From JAPUDQ01 sp964573015 (lineage in GTDB: Bacteria > Patescibacteriota > Saccharimonadia > Saccharimonadales > Saccharimonadaceae): a stretch of 64,000 nucleotides of DNA. Below the pieces are notes generated by a model. That model did not search any database, was not told the DNA's origin, and worked only from the letters and a program-made list of their open reading frames with translations. This document shows positions 33,311 to 42,284 of this stretch, piece by piece. The stretch covers positions 1 through 64,000 of the forward strand of contig CAZNHZ010000002.1 in the NCBI GenBank assembly GCA_964573015.1, in the 5' to 3' direction. A program made the position numbers and the translations under genes. How positions within the stretch are numbered: the stretch's first letter is position 1; every line of letters begins with the position of its first letter.

Positions 33311-35860
33311 ATGAATTTACCAAAGACATACGAGCCAAAACAGTACGAACCGACCGTCTATGGCCTCTGGGAGGCCTCGGGGGCCTTTGCCGCCAGGGGC
33401 AAGGGCGATCCTTATGGGGTAGTCATGCCGCCACCCAACGCCAACGGCAACCTGCATATGGGCCATGCCCTCGATATGAACCTCAAAGACATTGCCGTTC
33501 GCTACCACCGTATGAAAGGCGATGATACCGTCTTTATACCGGGCTCCGATCATGCCGGTTTTGAAACCTGGGTTGTCTACGAAAAAGAGTTGGCTCGTCA
33601 GGGCAAAAGCCGTTTTGATTTCAACAGGGAAGAGCTCTACTCCCAAGTCTGGGATTTTGTCGAAGCCCGCCGCGGCGATATGGAACTGCAGCTGCGCGCC
33701 CTCGGCATCAGCTGCTCATGGCAAGATGCTGTCTTTACGCTCGACAAAAAGGTGATAGACACGGTCTACGAAACATTTAAACAGATGTGGGACGACGATT
33801 TAATTTACCGAGGTGAGAGAATTGTCAACTTTTGCACCACCCACCAGACCAGTTTTGCCGACGTAGAGGTTGAACACCGCGAGGAAAACAGCAAACTCTG
33901 GCATATTGCCTATCCGTTGCTCGACCATATAGGGGAGATCGTCGTCGCGACCACGCGGCCGGAGACACTGCTCGGCGACACGGCGATTGCCGTACATCCC
34001 GACGACGAACGTTACAAAAAATTTATCGGCTCTCGCGTCCAAGTACCCCTGGTCGATCGTGAAATACCGATCATTGCCGACGAGGCAATCGACCCCAGTT
34101 TTGGCACCGGCGCCGTCAAGGTTACCCCGGCCCACGATCCGACCGATTTTGATATCGGCGAACGGCACGCTTTGGCGCGTATCAGTGTCATCGGTGTGGA
34201 TGGCAAAATGACCAAAAATGCCTCTAGCACTATCGAGGGCTTGACGGTCGACGAAGCCCGCCAGAAAGTGATTGTCCAGCTTGAGTCGCATGAGCAATTG
34301 CGCAAAACCGAAGACTATACCCATCAGGTAGGCCACTGTTACAAATGCGGTACCGTCATCCAACCGCTGTTGATCGATCAGTGGTTTGTCCGCGTCAAAC
34401 CGCTCGCCGAGCGCGCTATTGCGGCTCTTAAAAACAATGATATCGAATTTATTCCGGCCACTAAGCAAAAAGAGATCATCAACTATCTCTCACAGCTGCG
34501 CGACTGGAATATCAGCCGACAAATACCGTGGGGGATACCGATTCCGGCTTTCCAAAACACCGCCGACCCCGAGGACTGGATTTTTGACACGCGCGTTGAC
34601 CGGCCCGAGATCGAGGTTGACGGCAAAACCTACAAGCGCGAAGAAGACACTTTTGACACTTGGTTTAGCTCGGGGCAGTGGCCTTATATTGTCACCGATA
34701 AGCTTGAGGGTGGGGAATTGGCTCGATTTTACCCTGGCAATCTGATGGAGACAGGTAACGAACTGCTCAGGCCATGGGTGGCGCGTATGATTATGCTCGG
34801 GCTATACCGCACCGGTGAAGTACCGTTTAAAACGGTTTACATGCACGGTATGGTACTCGACGAAAAAGGTCAAAAAATGAGCAAAAGCAAGGGGAATGTC
34901 CTCAATCCGATGGAGGTGTTGGCGCAGTATGGATCGGATGCACTAAGAATGGGCATTATCACAAAGCGCAGTCCAGCTCAAAACCAAGGGTTCTCTCCCG
35001 CGACAGTCACAGCCGGCCGCAATTTCTGCAACAAACTCTGGAATATGGCGCGCTATATCGAGGGCAAGGTAGAGACATTTGATGACCGCAGCCCAGCGCC
35101 GACGACCACTGCCGACCACTGGGTAATTCGGCAACTGACCGCCGCGGCACGTGATATAGCTACCCTAATTGAGCAGCATCGCTACGGCGAAGCGGTCGAT
35201 ACGGTCTACCACACCATCTGGAACGATGTCGCTGACTGGTACATCGAAGCCAGCAAACAATCGACAGGGGAGGGTATGCTCGCCTGGGTGCTGGCCACCT
35301 GTCTCAAGATCACGCATCCGTTTGCGCCGTTTGTGACCGAAACCATCTGGACAACACTCAAATTTGACTCAACACTACTGATTAACACCCCTTGGCCGAC
35401 ACCAATTGACTACAGTGAGATAGCAGCAGGAGAATTTGAGCAAATTCAGGCATTGATTGTCGAAACCCGTTATATCGCCGCGGAACTGCCGGGCGGCAAG
35501 CAAACCATGCTCTACGAAAACGACACACTTATCGAAGAAAACCGCGGTCTGATTGAGCGTCTTGCCAAGCTCGCTAACGTCGAGCACGTCCATCAGCCTC
35601 ACGGGCTGCGCCTGGCGGTACCAAACCGCGAAGCCTGGCTGTCCGTCGATGCCGACACTCTATATGACCACCAGTCCAAGCTTGAGCTGCGGCTGGTTAC
35701 CTGTCGCGAGCATGTCGCCAAGCTCCAGAGCCGGCTCGACAATGAACACTATGTCAAATCTGCACCCGAACATATTGTCGCCGAAACCAAAGACCAGCTG
35801 CGCGACCAGCTGGAACTCGAGAAAAAACTCATTCGCGAGCTTGAGGTCCTCGAGGCCTAG
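33311..35860 (+). CDS. valS: Valyl-tRNA synthetase
   Basis: 849 aa class I synthetase. HIGH motif PPPNANGNLHMGHALD, editing domain (TTRPETLLGDTAIAVHP; GTGAVKVTPAHDPTDF), KMSKS motif EKGQKMSKSKGNV, anticodon-binding domain and a C-terminal coiled-coil arm (LQSRLDNEHYVKSAPEHIV, DQLELEKKLIRELEVLE), all characteristic of ValS. Preceded by a long leader and followed by an intrinsic terminator. Confidence 0.97.
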   Translation: MNLPKTYEPKQYEPTVYGLWEASGAFAARGKGDPYGVVMPPPNANGNLHMGHALDMNLKDIAVRYHRMKGDDTVFIPGSDHAGFETWVVYEKELARQGKSRFDFNREELYSQVWDFVEARRGDMELQLRALGISCSWQDAVFTLDKKVIDTVYETFKQMWDDDLIYRGERIVNFCTTHQTSFADVEVEHREENSKLWHIAYPLLDHIGEIVVATTRPETLLGDTAIAVHPDDERYKKFIGSRVQVPLVDREIPIIADEAIDPSFGTGAVKVTPAHDPTDFDIGERHALARISVIGVDGKMTKNASSTIEGLTVDEARQKVIVQLESHEQLRKTEDYTHQVGHCYKCGTVIQPLLIDQWFVRVKPLAERAIAALKNNDIEFIPATKQKEIINYLSQLRDWNISRQIPWGIPIPAFQNTADPEDWIFDTRVDRPEIEVDGKTYKREEDTFDTWFSSGQWPYIVTDKLEGGELARFYPGNLMETGNELLRPWVARMIMLGLYRTGEVPFKTVYMHGMVLDEKGQKMSKSKGNVLNPMEVLAQYGSDALRMGIITKRSPAQNQGFSPATVTAGRNFCNKLWNMARYIEGKVETFDDRSPAPTTTADHWVIRQLTAAARDIATLIEQHRYGEAVDTVYHTIWNDVADWYIEASKQSTGEGMLAWVLATCLKITHPFAPFVTETIWTTLKFDSTLLINTPWPTPIDYSEIAAGEFEQIQALIVETRYIAAELPGGKQTMLYENDTLIEENRGLIERLAKLANVEHVHQPHGLRLAVPNREAWLSVDADTLYDHQSKLELRLVTCREHVAKLQSRLDNEHYVKSAPEHIVAETKDQLRDQLELEKKLIRELEVLEA

Positions 35861-35863
35861 AAA

Positions 35864-35886
35864 AACCACTCCTCATCGGAGTGGTT
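35864..35886 (+). terminator. Terminator after valS
   Basis: AACCACTCC-tcatc-GGAGTGGTT just after the stop; the A run on its left gives a T tract only on the minus strand, so it may also serve the 35910 gene. Confidence 0.65.
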
Positions 35887-35909
35887 CGGCTTGATATCTG
35901 TGGCAATAA

Positions 35910-36293
35910 TTAGCTGGTGGCATAAGCGTATGCCAGTTTGATCATCAGCATCATTTCGATCACACGTACAGAGATGGACTGCTCCTCGTTGACCTCGCCG
36001 CGCTCACGGCGTCCGTTGTTCATGATAGCCGTGTCACCGCTAAACGATTTGGTCATGTTTTTGACCATGGTATTGTCAACGTGATGGTGCAGGTCGCCCA
36101 GCGACTTGTCGATCGGTCGCTCAATCTGACGAAAGAGCAGCGCCTGATCGGAGTCGTTGCTGCCGAGAACCTGCGGAGCCTGAGCGGCCGCCAGGTCTTT
36201 GGCGTGCAAAGAAGTCATCAAAACCGCGATGGTCAGCAAGCCGGAAAGAATTGATTTCGATAGGTGAATGGTGTGGTGTATTTTTGTTTTCAT
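35910..36293 (-). CDS. Small secreted or membrane-anchored hypothetical protein
   Basis: 127 aa. A signal peptide (about 1-36, SILSGLLTIAVLMTSLHA, cleavage near AAA) precedes a charged region (ALLFRQIERPIDKSLGDLHHHVDNTMVKNM) and a hydrophobic C-terminus (VIEMMLMIKLAYAYATS). Not recognised. Monocistronic with a very strong promoter, so it may be an abundant envelope protein. Confidence 0.7.
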   Translation of the reverse strand: MKTKIHHTIHLSKSILSGLLTIAVLMTSLHAKDLAAAQAPQVLGSNDSDQALLFRQIERPIDKSLGDLHHHVDNTMVKNMTKSFSGDTAIMNNGRRERGEVNEEQSISVRVIEMMLMIKLAYAYATS

Positions 36294-36307
36294 GATGTTA
36301 TATTCTT

Positions 36308-36336
36308 ATGTTAGCATAAGCTTTATTTTTTGTCAA
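36308..36336 (-). promoter_or_regulatory. Strong promoter of the 35910 gene
   Basis: Minus strand TTGACA (36331-36336), 17-nt spacer ending TATGC, TAACAT (36308-36313). Confidence 0.85.
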
Positions 36337-36413
36337 GTATAAGTCGTTACAATAAGCCAATCTGTAAGACGGCGTTGCCGCAAGCCTGCTTGCAAGAGGT
36401 GAGTGTCTAAACT

Positions 36414-36797
36414 CTAATAATTCAGCCGCTCGTGCATATCGGCGAGCTCTTCGGGGGTTGCTTCATGTGGACGAGCCTGAAAATCCTCTGGGGTATGGCA
36501 GGGAATCAGTTTGACATGCACATGCGGCACCTCAAAGCCCTCGATCACCACGCACACTCGCTCGACCTGAAGCTCATCACGCATATGAGCCGCCAATTTC
36601 TTGGTGGTCGCCATCACCGCCCGATAGTCCTCATCCTCAAGGTCAGTGAACTGGTCGATCTGCTCGCGAGGAACGACGAGCACCTGGCCCGGCTGGACAG
36701 GATTGATATCTAAAAAGGCGTAGGTGCGCTCATCCTCGTATATCTTGTAGCTGGGGATGTCGCCGTTGATGATTTTGGTAAAAATACTTGGTTGCAT
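36414..36797 (-). CDS. HIT-family nucleotide hydrolase
   Basis: 127 aa from the ATG at 36797 (MQPSIFTKIINGDIPSYKIYED, the classical HIT/Hint start). TATACT lies 6 nt upstream (leaderless). The active-site line VPHVHVKLIP keeps the catalytic middle His but has Lys where the third His of H-x-H-x-H normally stands. Likely hydrolyses nucleoside phosphoramidates or adenylylated lysines. Confidence 0.9.
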   Translation of the reverse strand: MQPSIFTKIINGDIPSYKIYEDERTYAFLDINPVQPGQVLVVPREQIDQFTDLEDEDYRAVMATTKKLAAHMRDELQVERVCVVIEGFEVPHVHVKLIPCHTPEDFQARPHEATPEELADMHERLNY

Positions 36798-36865
36798 ATA
36801 GCCAGTATACACCGTTGAAAGGGCGAGCGATTGCTATTTGATCAGCTATCTTGTATAACCTAAGC

Positions 36866-38311
36866 ATGTCCACCGCCGAGAGAGGTTCGTCATGGAAACG
36901 CGAAGCAGCCAAGACCAGCCTGCTGCTCAGCGCTGTACTGGGCGGCATCGGCGTCGGTAACGCGCTGGGGGCAAGCAGCGAGATTGCCGGCATCAAGGTG
37001 CGTTCTCAGGTCACCCTCGGATCTGACTCGACATTTGGCGTTGGTGAAGAAAATATCCGGATCGACACAAATATTCCATTTGGAGCCGGGCTGCACGTAC
37101 AGCCTGAAGGCGTCATGGCCGCCGATTTCGTCTCGCAGCTCCCGCAGCTATCCGATACCGAAGCGCTGGCTCGGATTACCGCAGGGGATACGCTCAACCA
37201 CCTCGGTAAATGCGCTCTGGTAGGCGGCATGATAGGACTGTTGGCCATGCCGGCCTATCGCCGCAGGAACCAGTTGCTGATTGGCCTCGCCTCTGGAGCA
37301 GCCATCACCGGACTGGCTGTGCCAAGCTATAAAATGATCGACCAGACTTGGTATCCGGTCACGCTGCCGCAAGAATTTACTGTCAACCCCTCAATACACG
37401 TGTCGGGCAGTCTCCTGCGCACCGCCGCAGAAAAGCTAGCTGAAAATGAAGCTTTTTACGCACAAGCCGCTCTCGATCTCAAACAGGCTCTCGCAGCCGT
37501 CAAGGATGATCCGGCGACCACCGGGCTCAAGCCGTTTATCGCCCAAACTGATCAGCATTGCAATATCGGCGCTGCCCGTCTCACCCGCACGCTCACCGAG
37601 GGCACCGGCGCCGATACCGTGCTGCTTGGCGGTGATTTTGTATCGAGCGGCTGGGATGTCGAGAAACCATGCAATGACATCCTGGCTCGCTATCTGCCGA
37701 AAAACGCTATAGGTGTTGGCGGCAATCATGACAGCGACGCCACCGTCCGGCAGCTGAAAGAAAAGGGGATAACGATGCTCGTTCATCAGGCCGCTACGAT
37801 CGATGGCATCACTTACTACGGCGCGAGCGACCCGCTGCGGACAGCCGTCGGCCAGCCGACCGTCCGGCGCAACAAAAACATCTCGCCTGAGGCGTTCGCA
37901 GCCGCTCTAGAGCGCGAAGTCTGTCAAACGCACCCAAATGTGCTTATCGTTCATAACCCACGCCACACCCTCGGAGCCGCTGACTGCGCCGATCTTACTC
38001 TCTTAGGGCACATGCACGCCGAGACACCGCCGCGTCTCGTCGATGAGGATTCGATGATGATGACAATGGCAAATGCCGGCGGATCTGTCCAAAATACCCA
38101 AAACATCATCGGCGGCTTCAATATGATTTCGACATCGTACATTTTGTATTTTGATGAAGACGTCCGACGTTTTGTCGGTCTGCGCCGCGCCACAATCACC
38201 CCAGCGGGGAAAGCGAGCGTCGGAAACTACGAAAAACTCCCCGAGGTTCAATCATCGGACATCCCGCGACAAACTTTCGGAAAACGTCCGCTAAAACCTG
38301 CCGAGCGGTAG
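36866..38311 (+). CDS. Membrane-associated metallophosphoesterase
   Basis: 481 aa from the ATG at 36866 (TATAAC 6 nt upstream; divergent from the HIT gene). Two or three N-terminal hydrophobic segments (TSLLLSAVLGGIGVGNAL, CALVGGMIGLLAM, LLIGLASGAAITGLAV) precede a calcineurin-like domain with QTDQHC, LLGGDFVSSG, GVGGNHDSD, VHNPRH and LLGHMHAE, the five metal-binding blocks. The first Asp motif is DQHC in place of the usual DxH. Substrate unknown; probably an envelope enzyme such as the UDP-diacylglucosamine or cell-wall phosphoesterase-like types. Confidence 0.88.
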   Translation: MSTAERGSSWKREAAKTSLLLSAVLGGIGVGNALGASSEIAGIKVRSQVTLGSDSTFGVGEENIRIDTNIPFGAGLHVQPEGVMAADFVSQLPQLSDTEALARITAGDTLNHLGKCALVGGMIGLLAMPAYRRRNQLLIGLASGAAITGLAVPSYKMIDQTWYPVTLPQEFTVNPSIHVSGSLLRTAAEKLAENEAFYAQAALDLKQALAAVKDDPATTGLKPFIAQTDQHCNIGAARLTRTLTEGTGADTVLLGGDFVSSGWDVEKPCNDILARYLPKNAIGVGGNHDSDATVRQLKEKGITMLVHQAATIDGITYYGASDPLRTAVGQPTVRRNKNISPEAFAAALEREVCQTHPNVLIVHNPRHTLGAADCADLTLLGHMHAETPPRLVDEDSMMMTMANAGGSVQNTQNIIGGFNMISTSYILYFDEDVRRFVGLRRATITPAGKASVGNYEKLPEVQSSDIPRQTFGKRPLKPAER

Positions 38312-38337
38312 CCGACCTATGGTGTTATACTGACACT

Positions 38338-38991
38338 ATGAAAGTTCCGCATATTACGCGTGGCGAATTGGCGGTGGCGCTCGGTGCCCTCATTACCGCC
38401 CTGGGGCTACAGATCTCAACTTGGCTGATGAACGGCGATACCGGCTATGGACCGCATGTGCTGATCGTCGCCACCGAACTGGCGCTGACAGCCGTGATGG
38501 CTTTTGCTATGTTTCGACCGTCGCTGCTAATGTCCGCGCCGTACCGCCTGGTGTCTTTTGGACTGCTCGGCCTGATATCGATCGAAAACGCCAGCTCAAT
38601 CGCCATGATCATCGATCTGCTCGTCGGCAACTCCGAACTGGTCGGTTATAGGCTGCTAGGTACCGCAATCGCGATATTTTTCACAAATATCATCGTGTTT
38701 TCTCTCTGGTATTGGGAGATCGACAGCCCGGGGTTTTCGGGTGCTCGCTGGTCACGGCACGATCAGGATTTTTTGTTTTCTCAGCAAATCCACTCGCATA
38801 TGTTTCCTGGGTGGCGGCCAAATTTCGTGGATTATCTCTATCTGTCGATCACAAATGCCATAAATTTCGCACCCGCCGACACGGTGCCGATTACTCGCCA
38901 AGCAAAGCTGCTCATGGGTACCCAGGCGCTCATCTCAGTCACGACGCTGGCGCTCGTCATCGCCCGATCAGTCAGTATCATCGGTCAATAA
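38338..38991 (+). CDS. DUF1345-like multi-pass membrane protein
   Basis: 217 aa with about five TM helices (LAVALGALITALGLQIS, VLIVATELALTAVMAFAMF, YRLVSFGLLGLISIENA, IFFTNIIVFSLWYWEID, ISVTTLALVIARSV). The C-terminal YLYLSITNAINFAPADTVPI resembles DUF1345, a channel-like family of unknown function. TATACT lies 6 nt before the ATG (leaderless). A REP palindrome starts 2 nt after the stop. Confidence 0.75.
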   Translation: MKVPHITRGELAVALGALITALGLQISTWLMNGDTGYGPHVLIVATELALTAVMAFAMFRPSLLMSAPYRLVSFGLLGLISIENASSIAMIIDLLVGNSELVGYRLLGTAIAIFFTNIIVFSLWYWEIDSPGFSGARWSRHDQDFLFSQQIHSHMFPGWRPNFVDYLYLSITNAINFAPADTVPITRQAKLLMGTQALISVTTLALVIARSVSIIGQ

Positions 38992-38993
38992 TC

Positions 38994-39056
38994 AAAATCA
39001 CACCCCCACACCCTGTCACAGGACAGTCCTGTTACAGATGAACAAAGTGTGAATTA
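38994..39056. repeat. REP-like palindrome R2
   Basis: AAAATCACACC, core CTGTcACAGGACAGTCCTGTtACAG (39013-39037), GTGTGAATT. Located between the 38338 gene and the 3' end of tRNA-Ser(CGA), the same context as R1. Confidence 0.85.
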
Positions 39057-39068
39057 TGTTTTCACTCT

Positions 39069-39161
39069 TGGCGGAGAGGGAGGGATTCGAACCCTCGAAG
39101 CGACTTGCATCGCTTACACGATTTCGAGTCGTGCGCCTTCAACCAACTCGGCCACCTCTCC
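39069..39161 (-). tRNA. tRNA-Ser (anticodon CGA)
   Basis: 93 nt with encoded CCA. Acceptor GGAGAGG/CCTCTCC, anticodon loop CTCGAAA, long variable arm, T arm GTTCGAATC. Reads UCG. Confidence 0.95.
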
Positions 39162-39218
39162 AGGCGAAATGTCATCTAGCTAACATCTATATTGTACCAG
39201 AGGTATATACTTAGCTGT

Positions 39219-39671
39219 ATGGGTTTACATACCACCGCACTACGCGCAATAACCGCTGTGTATTTTCGAAGATTGTTAGTAATCGCCGCCGGTCTGAGCG
39301 GGGTAACATCCGTGATTTTACTGCTTTTAACGGCCGTCTTGGCACTCAATCTATCGCCATGGTGGTGGTTGCTGCTCGTAATAATCCTGCCGCTTATCGT
39401 GGTGATAGCGTCCGTCATCGGAGTATTGTGGATTACTACCAACCGCTTGTTGCCGCGACAATTGAGTCGAACTGAAATCAAGTCTATCTCCGCATTCACA
39501 GGTAAGCTCTTTGGCGTAGTTGAGCAAATTCACTTGCCATATCCGGTATTATTGGTGCTGATAGGCAAAGATATCATCAAGGGAAAACCAAACAAAATAC
39601 TCCAAGATACAGTCGAAAACTCCCGGCTTTTGCGTAAAGAATACACCGAAATAAAAGATATGCTGGGATAG
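39219..39671 (+). CDS. Small two-TM hypothetical protein
   Basis: 150 aa from the ATG at 39219 (TATACT 7 nt upstream). Two TM helices (LVIAAGLSGVTSVILLLLTAVLAL and WWWLLLVIILPLIVVIASVIG) are followed by a soluble C-terminal region (KSISAFTGKLFGVVEQI, NKILQDTVENSRLLRKEY). Not recognised. Confidence 0.75.
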   Translation: MGLHTTALRAITAVYFRRLLVIAAGLSGVTSVILLLLTAVLALNLSPWWWLLLVIILPLIVVIASVIGVLWITTNRLLPRQLSRTEIKSISAFTGKLFGVVEQIHLPYPVLLVLIGKDIIKGKPNKILQDTVENSRLLRKEYTEIKDMLG

Positions 39672-39762
39672 AGACACTTGAAACCGCTTCACGCCGAGTT
39701 TTTACGTCAAAACATGTCGTAATCATAGAAAAAAGGCCGCTTTAGACAACCTTTTTTCATCA

Positions 39763-39839
<77 letters not shown>

Positions 39840-40040
39840 GTATCGGCGTGCGTTCGGTTTTCGCCCAAGCTAAAACTCGGGTTGCTACGTCGCGACGCCT
39901 GATATTTTTGCATTATAACTTTTTTGAAAACACGTATTCAAACAATTATTAATGCGATTTGTTAAAAAGAAAGTACCTCCCAGCGCCAGTGCGCAAGAAC
40001 AGAGGTGATTATAGCAAATATTCACCGCACAAGCAACATA

Positions 40041-40667
40041 TCAAAAACGCAACTGCCTGGTAATCTTGTCAACAACATCCGGCTTGATGGTTTTCATAGG
40101 CACATGTGCGCCAAACATATCGACAATCGCTTCACCTTGCTCGGTAGGGAAATATACGTCGATGGGCGGCAGAAATCGCTTGATCGGTAAGAGCGTCAGA
40201 TGATAGATACCTCCGTCCTGCACCACACCAAACGCCTTAAAATCACCAAAGACGTACTGTTTCTCGTTGATTATCAGGCCACGATTACTCAGCTGATAGT
40301 GCAAGATGCGCGGTGGCCGCGCCGCCATCATTACGACCGAGACGGCCATGACAACAATAAGCGCTGTAAACGACCATATTTTCATCACAAAAATCGATAA
40401 AAGCGCTAGCCCGAGCGCTCCGGCTATCAAAATGACAAACCATAGAGTATTTTTCTCGCGCGACACCGATTCTGAGGCCTCCCAGGTAATTATTTGATCG
40501 TCTGCCGTGTCGGCGGGCGAGGTAGCAGCTGCATTTGCAGCTGCGTCTGCTGTGACAGATTCAGCGGTGGCGCCAGGAGCGGTCGCACCGGAAATATCGT
40601 CTAATTTTTCCTGCTCGTTATCTAAAGCCCCACTCTGATCGGTAACCGGTGAATTTTGTGGATCCAT
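40041..40667 (-). CDS. Hypothetical membrane protein with PH-like cytoplasmic domain
   Basis: 208 aa from the ATG at 40667 (MDPQNSPVTD; TATACT 6 nt upstream). An Ala/Thr/Asp-rich disordered N-terminus (about 1-60), two adjacent TM helices (TLWFVILIAGALGLALLSIFVM, FTALIVVMAVSVVMM) and a C-terminal beta-rich domain (LSNRGLIINEKQYVFGDFKAF, YHLTLLPIKRFLPPIDVYFP) resembling bacterial PH domains (YdbT/YokE type). Function unknown. Confidence 0.75.
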   Translation of the reverse strand: MDPQNSPVTDQSGALDNEQEKLDDISGATAPGATAESVTADAAANAAATSPADTADDQIITWEASESVSREKNTLWFVILIAGALGLALLSIFVMKIWSFTALIVVMAVSVVMMAARPPRILHYQLSNRGLIINEKQYVFGDFKAFGVVQDGGIYHLTLLPIKRFLPPIDVYFPTEQGEAIVDMFGAHVPMKTIKPDVVDKITRQLRF

Positions 40668-40735
40668 AAGCACAGTATAACATTAGTGCTATAAAGAAAA
40701 AATAATGGCACAGTTTGACGAATTAGCATTTTTGC

Positions 40736-40766
40736 CATCTGTAACAGGACTGTCCTGTTACAGATG
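40736..40766. repeat. REP-like palindrome R3 (perfect 31-nt)
   Basis: CATCTGTAACAGGAC-T-GTCCTGTTACAGATG, perfectly symmetric around one base, in the promoter-proximal flank of the 40041 gene. Confidence 0.88.
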
Positions 40767-40839
40767 AGGCTAATGAGGGTTGGGTGAGAGCCTTTCATCA
40801 TCAACTTTAAATAGCGCTCCAGGTAGACCACTATTTTAT

Positions 40840-40854
40840 TTGGCGGAGGAGGAG
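40840..40854 (-). repeat. Partial copy of a tRNA-Ser(GCT) 3' end
   Basis: TTGGCGGAGGAGGAG is identical to 41006-41020, the CCA end and acceptor of the next tRNA, and lies 166 nt beyond that tRNA's 3' end. Looks like an att-site remnant. Confidence 0.55.
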
Positions 40855-40971
40855 GGGAAGATGCACGATGATAGCGCTATAATAGCGCCACCATCTGCTA
40901 CATACTGTACAAATCAGTTGCTTTGACAGTATTCTAAACTCTCTTCTCGAGTTCCAATCTTAAGCTTCAAC

Positions 40972-41006
40972 AAGACAAAACGAGTCCAAATGGACCCGTC
41001 TTGTCT
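40972..41006 (-). terminator. Terminator of tRNA-Ser(GCT)
   Basis: AAGACAAaACGaGTCC-aaat-GGACcCGTcTTGTCTT directly adjoining the tRNA 3' end. Confidence 0.7.
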
Positions 41007-41099
41007 TGGCGGAGGAGGAGAGATTCGAACTCTCGCGCAGGGTTGCCCCCACCTACAGCTTTAGCAAAGCCGCCCCTTCAGCCACTTGGGTACTCCTCC
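41007..41099 (-). tRNA. tRNA-Ser (anticodon GCT)
   Basis: 93 nt with encoded CCA. Acceptor GGAGGAG/CTCCTCC, anticodon loop TTGCTAA, long variable arm, T arm GTTCGAATC. Reads AGC/AGU. Confidence 0.95.
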
Positions 41100-41188
41100 G
41101 TAACGGGCTGGCCTACATCACGTAGCCACTGTGTAAAACGCACATCCTACGCCGTTTTTAAGGCTGACTAGCGTATTGTAACAGATTG

Positions 41189-41206
41189 TGGCGGAGAGGG
41201 CGAGAT
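41189..41206 (-). repeat. Partial copy of a tRNA-Ser(TGA) 3' end
   Basis: TGGCGGAGAGGGCGAGAT is identical over 18 nt to 41372-41389 (CCA, acceptor and part of the T arm) and lies 183 nt beyond that tRNA's 3' end. Two further palindromes (GCGAGAAAA...TTTTCTCGC, CTCGCGG...CCGCGAG) fill the interval. Confidence 0.6.
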
Positions 41207-41371
41207 ATCGCCAAGCTCTTTCACTTGCTTGCGAGAAAAATGCCTGCGGCGCTTTTCTCGCTTCGCAGCGTTACACCGATCTCGCGGTATGTAGCATTGG
41301 CATGCTACCCGCGAGTTCTCATCGCATTCTATCAAAATTTAAAAACGACCACCAGGGTCATCTTTAAATCT

Positions 41372-41459
41372 TGGCGGAGAGGGCGAGATTCGAACTCGCG
41401 GTGAGTTGCCCCACGCTTGTTTTCAAGACAAGTACCTTAAACCACTCGGTCACCTCTCC
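41372..41459 (-). tRNA. tRNA-Ser (anticodon TGA)
   Basis: 88 nt with encoded CCA. Acceptor GGAGAGG/CCTCTCC, anticodon stem CTTGT/ACAAG with loop CTTGAAA, long variable arm. Reads UCA and other UCN. With GGA, CGA and GCT it completes the serine set inside this window. Confidence 0.95.
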
Positions 41460-41497
41460 TGGGCGGGTTTGTCGATAGCGCGACGATGTGTATTGTA

Positions 41498-42181
41498 TCA
41501 GAGGTCAGCCACGGAGTCGAGAGGTTGGCGGGCAATGATAGCGACAAAAATCGTCTCGTAGCCGGCTTGTCGAAGCGCCTGTACGCCGGCTCTTATGGTA
41601 GAGCCGGTGGTATAAATATCGTCAATCAACAGGGCGGGTGAATCGAATTTTGGGACCGACGCCGCAAAGGCATTATTTTGGCGCGACAGCCTCTCCTCTC
41701 GGCGTAGCCCACGCTGCGAATGAAAAGTCCTGCGCTCCAGAGCCAGCGGCTTATCCAGGCCGAGACGCTTCGCCAGCAAACTCGCAATCAACCGCATATG
41801 ATCAAAACCTCGCTGCCGTCGATGCGGTGGTATATCGGGTACAAAATACACTTGGGTAGCCGACGGCAACACCGGCAATCGTGTCGCCATCAGCGAGGCG
41901 ATAACTTCGGCCGCTGCCCTAGCATGGGCAAATTTGTACTGATCTACCAGCCGCTTGAGTGCGTCATGACGCTCACCGACCACCCATACCCCCGTCCAGC
42001 CGCTTGTATCAGCACACTGAACGCAGGTATTGGACTGCCAAGTCGGGCATAGGCAGTCAATACACTGCGAAAATGATTCCTCAACGATGTAATTCTTACA
42101 ATCTTCACACAAAATGCTTGGCGGCTGGCCACAAGAGCAACAGACATGGGGTGCGATCAGGCCAAACAGTCTATCAATCAT
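41498..42181 (-). CDS. comF: ComF family phosphoribosyltransferase-like protein
   Basis: 227 aa from the ATG at 42181 (MIDRLFGLIAP). An N-terminal double zinc finger (CCSCGQPPSILCEDC; CIDCLCP...CVQC) and a C-terminal PRTase domain with the ribose-5-phosphate loop ALLIDDIYTTGSTI match ComF/GntX, required for natural transformation at a late cytosolic step. It sits next to the VirB-like cluster, which may contribute to DNA traffic, though co-regulation is not shown. Confidence 0.92.
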   Translation of the reverse strand: MIDRLFGLIAPHVCCSCGQPPSILCEDCKNYIVEESFSQCIDCLCPTWQSNTCVQCADTSGWTGVWVVGERHDALKRLVDQYKFAHARAAAEVIASLMATRLPVLPSATQVYFVPDIPPHRRQRGFDHMRLIASLLAKRLGLDKPLALERRTFHSQRGLRREERLSRQNNAFAASVPKFDSPALLIDDIYTTGSTIRAGVQALRQAGYETIFVAIIARQPLDSVADL

Positions 42182-42284
42182 TGTAGTTTTTACGTTTATA
42201 CAGCTATTATTGCAGAATATTGACAACTTTGGATATAATTAGTGAGACAGTTGTTGAAATAGGTAGTGAAACTGGAGGATATAC

